Of a stretch of 64,000 nt of DNA, positions 56,739 through 64,000 are shown in pieces. Each line of letters starts with the position of its first letter. Positions within the stretch are counted from its first letter, which is position 1. Below the pieces are notes generated by a model. That model worked only from the letters and a program-made list of their open reading frames with translations, was not told the DNA's origin and did not search any database. Location: assembly GCF_000004195.4 (NCBI RefSeq), contig NC_030683.2, positions 1,486,620 through 1,550,619 on the forward strand, written 5' to 3'. Both the position numbers and the translations under genes were made by a program. This DNA comes from Xenopus tropicalis. Taxonomy: Eukaryota > Chordata > Amphibia > Anura > Pipidae.

Positions 56739-59655
56739 AATCTTACTGTCTCCATCTTGCCCTACTGTCCTCATCTTGCCCTACTGTCCCCATCTTGCCC
56801 TACTGTCCCCATCTTGCCCTACTGTCTCCATCTTGCCCTACTGTCCCCATCTTGTCCTACTGTCCCCATCTTGTCCTACTGTCTCCATCTTGTCCTTCTG
56901 TTTTCATCTTGTCCTTCTGTCTTCATATTGCCCTACTGTCTCCATCTTGTCCTACTGTCCCCATCTTGCCCTACTGTCTCCATCTTGTCCTACTGTCTCC
57001 ATCTTGCCCTACTGTCTCCATCTTGCCCTACTGTCTCCATCTTGCCCTACTGTCACCATCTTGTCCTTCTGTCTCCATCTTGTCCTACTGTCTCCATCTT
57101 GCCCTACTGTCTCCATCTTGCCCTACTGTCCCCATCTTGCCCTACTGTCCCCATCTTGCCCTACTGTCTCCATCTTGCCCTACTGTCACCATCTTGTCCT
57201 TCTGTTTTCATCTTGTCCTACTTTCTCCATCTTGCCCTACGGCCTCAATCTTGACCTACTGTCTCCATCTTGTCCTACTGTCCCCATCTTGCCCTACTGT
57301 CTCCATCTTGCCCTACTGTCTCCATCTTGCCCTACTGTCTCCATCTTGCCCTACTGTCTCCATCTTGTCCTACTGTCCTCATCTTGCCCTACTGTCTCCA
57401 TCTTGCCCTACTGTCCCCATCTTGCCCTACTGTCCCCATCTTGCCCTACTGTCTCCATCTGTCCTACTGTCCCATCTTGTCCTACTGTCCCCCATCTTCC
57501 CCTACTGTCCCCATCTTGCCCTACTGTCTCCCATCTTGCCCTACTGTCTCCATCTTGTCCTACTGTCCCCATCTTGCCCTACTGTCCCCATCTTGCTCTA
57601 CTGTCTCCATCTTGCCCTACTGTCTCCATCTTGCCCTACTGTCTCCATCTTGCCCTACTGTCCCCCATCTTGTCCTACTGTCTCCATCTTACCCTACTGT
57701 CTCCATCTTGTCCTACTGTCTCCATCTTGTCCTACTGTCCCCATCTTGCCCTACTGTCTCCATCTTGCCCTACTGTCTCCATCTTGTCCTACTGTCCCCA
57801 TCTTGCCCTACTGTCTCCATCTTGCCCTACTGTCTCCATCTTGCCCTACTGTCCCCATCTTGTCCTACTGTCTCCATCTTACCCTACTGTCTCCATCTTG
57901 TCCTACTGTCTCCATCTTGTCCTACTGTCCCCATCTTGCCCTACTGTCTACATCTTGCCCTACTTTCTCCATTTTGCCCTACTGTCTCCATCTTGCCCTA
58001 CTGTCTCCATCTTGCCATACTGTCTCCATCCTGTCCTACTGTCCCCATCTTGCCCTACTGTCTCCATCTTGCCCTACTGTCTACATCTTGCCCTACTTTC
58101 TCCATCTTGCCCTACTGTTTCCATCTTGTCCTACTGTCTCCATCTTGCCCTACTGTCTCCATCTTGCCCTACTGTCGCCATCTTGTCCTACTGTCTCCAT
58201 CTTGTCCTACTGTCTCCATCTTGTCCTACTGTCCCCATCTTGCCCTACTGTCTCCATCTTGCCCTACTGTCGCCATCTTGCCCTACAGTCTCCATCTTGA
58301 CCTACTGTCTCCATCTTGTCCTACTGTCCCCATCTTGCCTACTGTCTCCATCTTGCCCTACTGTCTCCATCTTGTCTTACTGTCCCCATCTTGCCCTACT
58401 GTCTCCATCTTCCCCTACTGTCTCCATCTTGCCCTACTGTCTCCATCTTCTCCTACTGTCCCCATCTTGCCCTACTGTCTCCATCTTGCCCTACTGTCCC
58501 CATCTTGCCCTACTGTCCCCATCTTGCCCTACTGTCCCCATGTTGCCCTACTGTCTCCATCTTGCCCTACTGTCTCCATCTTGTCCTACTGTCTCCATCT
58601 TGTCCTACTGTCCCCATCTTGCCCTACTGTCTCCATCTTGCCCTACTGTCTCCATCTTGCCCTACTGTCTCCATCTTGTCCTACGGTCCCCATCTTGCCC
58701 TACTGTCTCCATCTTGCCCTACTGTCTCCATCTTGTCCTACTGTCTCCATCTTGTCCTACTGTCCCCATCTTGCCCTACTGTCTCCATCTTGCCCTACTG
58801 TCTCCATCTTGCCCTACTGTCCCCATCTTGTCCTACTGTCCCCATCTTGCCCTACTGTCTCCATCTTGCCCTACTGTCTCCATCTTGTCCCTACTGTCCT
58901 CATCTTGCCCTACTGTCTCCATCTTGCCCTACTGTCTCCATCTTGCCCTACTGTCTCCATCTTGCCCTACTGTCTCCATCTTGTCCTACTGTCCCCATCT
59001 TGCCCTACTGTCCCCATCTTGCCCTACTGTCTCCATCTTGCCCTACTGTCTCCATCTTGCCCTACTGTCTCCATCTTGCCCTACTGTCCCCATCTTGCCC
59101 TACTGTCCCCATCTTGCTCTACTGTCTCCATCTTGCCCTACTGTCTCCATCTTGCCCTACTGTTTCCATCTTGCCCTACTGTCTCCATCTTGTCCTACTG
59201 TCCCCATCTTGCCCTACTGTCTCCATCTTGCCCTACTGTCTCCATCTTGCCCTACTGTCTCCATCTTGCCCTACTGTCTCCATCTTGCCCTACTGTCCCC
59301 ATCTTTTCCTACTGTCTCCATCTTTCCCTACTGTCTCCATCTTGTCCTACTGTCTCCATCTTGTCCTACTGTCTCCATCTTTCCCTACTGTCTCCATCTT
59401 GTCCTACTGTCTCCATCTTGTCCTACTGTCCCCATCTTGCCCTACTGTCTCCATCTTGCCCTACTGTCTACATCTTGCCCTACTTTCTCCATCTTGCCCT
59501 ACTGTCTCCATCTTGCCCTACTGTCTCCATCTTGTCCTACATTCGCCATCTTGCCCTACTGTCTCCATCTTGCCCTACCGTCGCCATCTTGTCCTACCGT
59601 CTCCATCTTGCCCTACCGTCGCCATCTTGCCCTACTGTCTCCATCTTGCCCTACA
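56739..59655 (-). repeat. 19-bp satellite, array 10 (reverse, largest)
   Basis: About 153 copies of CTTGCCCTACTGTCTCCAT over 2.9 kb. Higher-order structure is visible: the variant GTCTACATCTTGCCCTACTT recurs near 57947 and 58080 (133 bp = 7 units) and again near 59467. At the right end variants CCGTCGCCATCTTG appear. Three forward frames are open for up to 972 codons, purely from the repeat. Confidence 0.97.
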
Positions 59656-60229
59656 GGGGTACCAGGGAATACACTCCCCCGTGCAAAGGAATAATATGTT
59701 CTTATCAGATTTTGTACTTAATGTCCCAGATTTGCCCATGAAAGTAACATATCCCAGCTCTCTGGTACTGAAGGGGTTACACATTTCCCATATAGAGAGG
59801 TGGAGGTGCCATGGAAACCATTATAGGCAAAAATTTCCATAGAGATTTAAATAGCAGTGACATCAGCCGTATCCCCGGTGCCCATTTAACCATTAAAGGA
59901 ACATTAACAATTAACCTCAATGAGTCTCTGTAAGGCAAACACAGGTCATTAAAGTCTTTAATGAGAACCAAACGGCCGGTTCCAATATTCTCTACATTCC
60001 CTGAGAACTGGATAAGCCAATGGGCTTGTGATACAATCAGTGCCACGCCCACAACAAGTTGCCCCACCCATCACTATGGGGCACCTCACATCCCGGGCAG
60101 CTTCAGTAACACAAAGTCTTACTGGGGGCAGAGAGAAGAGGAATTAGCCTATTGCCCCCACTGTTGCACCCTAGGCACCTGCCCCTTCTGTCTGCCCCTA
60201 GTTCTACCCCTGGATCCAAGTACAGGGCA
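59656..60229. other. spacer between two opposed 19-bp arrays
   Basis: 574 nt of unique-looking DNA, including TTAAAGGAACATTAACAATT (frog-type). It separates reverse array 10 from forward array 11. Confidence 0.6.
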
Positions 60230-61578
60230 GGGCAAGATGGAGACAGTAGGACAAGATGGTGACAGTAGGGCAAGATGGAGACAGTAGGGCAAGATGGGGA
60301 CAGTAGGGCAAGATGGAGACAGTAGGGCAAGATGGAGACAGTAGGGCAAGATGGGGACAGTAGGGCAAGATTGAGACAGTAGGGCAAGATGGAGACAGTA
60401 GGGCAAGATGGAGACAGTAGGGCAAGATGGAGACAGTAGGGCAAGATGGAGACAGTAGGGCAAGATGGAGACAGTAGGGCAAAATGGAGAAAGTAGGGCA
60501 ATATGGAGACAGTAGGGCAAGATGGGGACAGTAGGGCAAGATGGAGACAGTAGGGCAAGATGGAGACAATAGGACAAGATGGAGACAGTAGGGCTAGATG
60601 GAGACAGTAGGGCAAAATGGAGAAAGTAGGGCAATATGGAGACAGTAGGGCAAGATGGGGGCAGTAGGGCAAGATGGGGACAGTAGGGCAAGATGGAGAC
60701 AGTAGGGCAAGATGGAGACAGTAGGGCTAGATGGAGACAGTAGGCTAAAATGGAGAAAGTAGGGCAATATGGAGACAGTAGGGCAAGATGGGGACAGTAG
60801 GGCAAGATGGGGACAGTAGGACAAGATGGAGACAGTAGGGCAAGATGGAGACAGTAGGACAAGATGGAGACAGTAGGACAAGATGGGGACAGTAGGGCAA
60901 GATGGAGACAGTAGGACAAGATGGAGACAGTAGGACAAGATGGAGACAGTAGGGCAAGATGGAGACAGTAGGGCAAGATGGAGACAGTAGGACAAGATGG
61001 AGACAGTAGGACAAGATGGAGACAGTAGGGCAAGATGGAGACAGTAGGACAAGATGGAGACAGTAGGACAAGATGGAGACAGTAGGACAAGATGGAGACA
61101 GTAGGGCAAGATGGAGACAGTAGGGCAAGATGGAGACAGTAGGGCAAGATGGAGACAGTAGGGCAAGATGGAGACAGTAGGACAAGATGGAGACAGTAGG
61201 GCAAGATGGAGACAGTAGGGCAAGATGGAGACAGTAGGGCAAGATGGAGACAGTAGGACAAGATGGAGACAGTAGGGCAAGATGGAGACAGTAGGGCAAG
61301 ATGGAGACAGTAGGACAAGATGGAGACAGTAGGACAAGATGGAGACAGTAGGGCAAGATGGAGACAGTAGGACAAGATGGAGACAGTAGGGCAAGATGGA
61401 GACAGTAGGGCAAGATGGAGACAGTAGGGCAAGATGGAGACAGTAGGGCAAGATGGAGACAGTAGGGCAAGATGGAGACAGTAGGGCAAGATGGAGACAG
61501 TAGGGCAAGATGGAGACAGTAGGACAAGATGGAGACAGTAGGGCAAGATGGAGACAGTAGGGCAAGATGGGGACAGTA
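60230..61578 (+). repeat. 19-bp satellite, array 11 (forward)
   Basis: About 71 copies of CAAGATGGAGACAGTAGGG. A block with AAAATGGAGAAAGTAGGGCA and ATATGGAGACAG recurs three times (about 60480, 60613 and 60745), spaced about 133 bp, i.e. 7 units. Confidence 0.97.
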
Positions 61579-62320
61579 GTTATTCCTAGTAACAGTAACA
61601 ATAAAACTGGAGCCTCACAGAGCAATAGGGTTTGGCTGCCGGGGTCACTGACCCCCATTTGAAAGCTGAAAAAATGTAGAAGTAGAAGGCAAATAGTTTT
61701 GAATGATAAAAAATAAATGATAAAGACCAATTGCAAAGTTGCCAGAGTAGGACATTCATAAAAGTTAATGTAAAGGTGAACTTCCCCTTTAATTCCTTTG
61801 CTTCCTGATTGTCTCTCCGAGGATCAATCCAAACAGCGGCTCGGGTTTAGCCATGGTGTTGCGCTGAAGTGGCGGCACAGTCACAGCGCCATACGGAGAA
61901 TAGGGCCCGGCGCACAAGAGCTTACAGTCAATGCTCGCACCATGATCCTGCGCCCCCAGCTCCAGGGAGGAACCAAACGCAAGTGAAATGCGGCCGAGCC
62001 CCCTGAGCCCCTGTATGAAGCCTTCGCCAAGCTTTATGGCAGCGCCGCCTTCACCCTCAGCCAATGAGACGCGAGTCATTCGCAGGGAATCCCGGCGCCC
62101 ACTATTACTCGCCGTTATTACTCTGCCCTCACCCACTTCATTAACACTGAGTGTGAACTCTGCGGCTCCTTCTCCTAATTAATCCGACAGAAATAAAGTG
62201 CCTTGTGGCTCCGACGGCTCCGCCAGATCAGTCCCTTATTTACTGGCCAAAATATTAACTGTCATTCCCGGTAACGTCCCCGGCAACTGCTGGCCCCCCC
62301 AACTACTGCTGGGGCAACCC
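61579..62320. other. intergenic segment
   Basis: Unique, with a frog-type dispersed repeat end (CTTCCCCTTTAATTCCTTTG at about 61780). Short ORFs match nothing recognised. Confidence 0.5.
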
Positions 62321-63180
62321 CGGGATAAGGGTCCCCTGCCCCCCAACATCTAACTTCAACCCACAGGGGGTAATATAAAGTTGCCCCTCCCCTTGCTGCT
62401 ATAACTGCCCCTGCCCTTCTGGGAAGGTTCCCACTAGATGGTGGAACAGGGTTGCTGGGAGTTGCTCCCATTCAGCCACAAGGGCATTAGTGAGGTTGGG
62501 CAGTGATGTTGGGGGTCAGGCTCACAGTCGGGGTTCCATCCCACAGGGGGTCAGTTGGGCCCCCCTCCCCTTGCTGCTATAACTGCCCCTGCCCTTCTGG
62601 GAAGGTTCCCACTAGATGGTGGAACAGTGTTGCTGGGAGTTGCTCCCATTCAGCCACAAGGGCATTAGTGAGGTTGGGCAGTGATGTTGGGGGTCAGGCT
62701 CACAGTCGGGGTTCCATCCCACAGGGGGTCAGTTGAGTTGCCCCTCCCCTTGCTGCTATAACTGCCCCTACCCTTCTGGGAAGGTTCCCACTAGATGTTG
62801 GAGTTGCTGGGAGTTGCTCCCATTCAGCCACAAGGGCATTAGTGAGGTTGGGCAGTGATGTTGGGGATCAGGCTCACAGTCGGGGTTCCATCCCACAGGG
62901 GGTCAGTTGGGTTGCCCCTCCCCTTGCTGCTATAACTGCCCCTGCCCCTCTGGGAAGGTTCCCACTAGATGGTGGAACAGTGTTGCTGGGAGTTGCTCCC
63001 ATTCAGCCACAAGGGCATTAGTGAGGTTGGGCAGTGATGTTGGGGGTCAGGCTCACAGTCGGGGTTCCATCCCACAGGGGGTCAGTTGAGTTGCCCCTCC
63101 CCTTGCTGCTATAACTGCCCCTGCCCCTCTGGGAAGGTTCCCACTAGATGGTGGAACAGTGTTGCTGGGAGTTGCTGCCA
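62321..63180 (+). repeat. 178-bp tandem repeat derived from a transposon fragment
   Basis: Five copies at spacings of 174-179 nt. Key motifs are TTGCTGCTATAACTGCCCCT, GGTTCCCACTAGATGGTGGA and CATTCAGCCACAAGGGCATT followed by AGTGAGGTTGGGCAGTGATG. The last two strongly resemble a widespread vertebrate DNA-transposon sequence I remember (CATTCAGCCACAAGAGCATT then AGTGAGGT). The tandem form suggests a transposon piece was captured and amplified. Confidence 0.85.
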
Positions 63181-64000
63181 GAGTCTGAGTAACAGAATAT
63201 TCTTTAGAACTTTCTGGCAGAAATAAAAGGAAAGTTGGAGGGAACTCGGCTCATTTCGTTACATAACGCGGAACCTGACAGAATAATTACAAAGGTGCCC
63301 AATTAGCTGCGCAATTAAAATATCATTTCGGAATCAGTCAGTGAGACGCCGAGCAGGAGACAAATGCTGCAAAGTGATGGGGGGGGGGGGGGAGTTGCCG
63401 GCACTCGAGGGGTTACTCTCCTAATGAGGCAAAACACAGAGGCCCTAATGGAACTTTATTCGCTTCCAATGAAAAACATGCGCCGCGGCGCTGACATTTC
63501 GTGGCATTTAATGAACGAGGATAATGGAAATCAAATTAAAAGGCTGAGTCCTTGGGGGGCGGCTTTGTACCCGGTACCGGGGCCCGAACTCTGTAGCGCT
63601 GGTTCCGATCCAGCAAAACCCTCAGACTAACGAGCGATTAAACCGCAGGCGAGAGAAATAGATCCGTTAGTGGAACTGCAGGAAAATACCCCCCCCCGAT
63701 CCACTATTGGGCCCCAAAATCCCCCGTCCCACGGTGCTTGCTGGGTAATTAGGCCCATTTATCATTAGCGCCATTTGCACGTTGGGGAAGGATTAATGGA
63801 AGGAATTAAGGTTTGTCTGTGGAGCGACAGAAACAGGGGGGGCTATTAGCCATTAAGGCTTTTTATGGACTAAGGTGACCCCCCCATTAAGGTATTATAA
63901 AGTCACCGGCTGTTTGTACCCCGAGAAGAATCAGTCTGTCCAACTAAGGGTGTGGGTCGTAAGGCAAATACCAGCTGCAGTAAAGCAAAACCCCGCGGCT
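63181..64000. other. right-end unique segment
   Basis: AT-moderate unique DNA with G and C homopolymers (63380, 63690). The stretch 63240-63560 is free of repeats and balanced in composition, but I see no gene in it. Confidence 0.45.

Overview
The window is vertebrate genomic DNA, most likely from a clawed frog (Xenopus). Two things point there: spliced protein-coding exons with GT-AG introns, and dispersed repeats I recognise as frog-type (a 112-bp satellite in intron 8, short elements starting TTAAAGGAACAGTAACACC, and a hAT-type MITE starting TAGGGATGCACCGAATCC). The species assignment is inference. There is no bacterial-type operon, no CRISPR array and no RNA gene that I can support.

The only gene I can support is on the + strand: the 3' part of a SorCS-family sorting receptor gene, best matched to sorcs1 from remembered family sequences. 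Seventeen coding exons (6736-46764; about 670 residues, roughly the C-terminal 57 percent of the protein) encode the end of the VPS10 beta-propeller, the complete 10CC module (all ten cysteines present), PKD-type domains, the membrane-proximal stalk, one transmembrane helix and a cytoplasmic tail with a YAQM sorting motif. The 5' exons lie before the window. Splice phases agree at every junction except around exons 10-12, where small indels break the frame and are probably assembly errors. The last two exons can produce alternative cytoplasmic tails.

Most of the window is tandem repeats. Nearly every intron has its own minisatellite: a 112-bp unit (1-1028), 75 bp G-rich (1310-2815), 43 bp (3440-5755), 27 bp (7342-8866), 20 bp (11539-12788), 77 bp (15280-15870), 112 bp (16575-18122), 28 bp (19350-20160), 24 bp (20434-21140), 30 bp (21660-22325), CA-rich (22345-23300), C-rich (23955-24480) and 44 bp (27195-27890). 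In seven introns the array starts 0-125 nt after the splice donor. A single 19-bp satellite (CAAGATGGAGACAGTAGGG) recurs in eleven separate arrays, in both orientations, totalling about 15 kb. Its long 'ORFs' are artefacts of a stop-free unit whose length is not a multiple of three.

Downstream of the gene (about 48.4-64 kb) I find no gene, only more satellites: a 45-bp array, GATA/GAAA microsatellites, a 37-bp array, two large 19-bp arrays facing each other, and a 178-bp tandem amplification of what looks like a transposon fragment. Several stretches look like poorly corrected long-read sequence, because the same repeats are crisp elsewhere.
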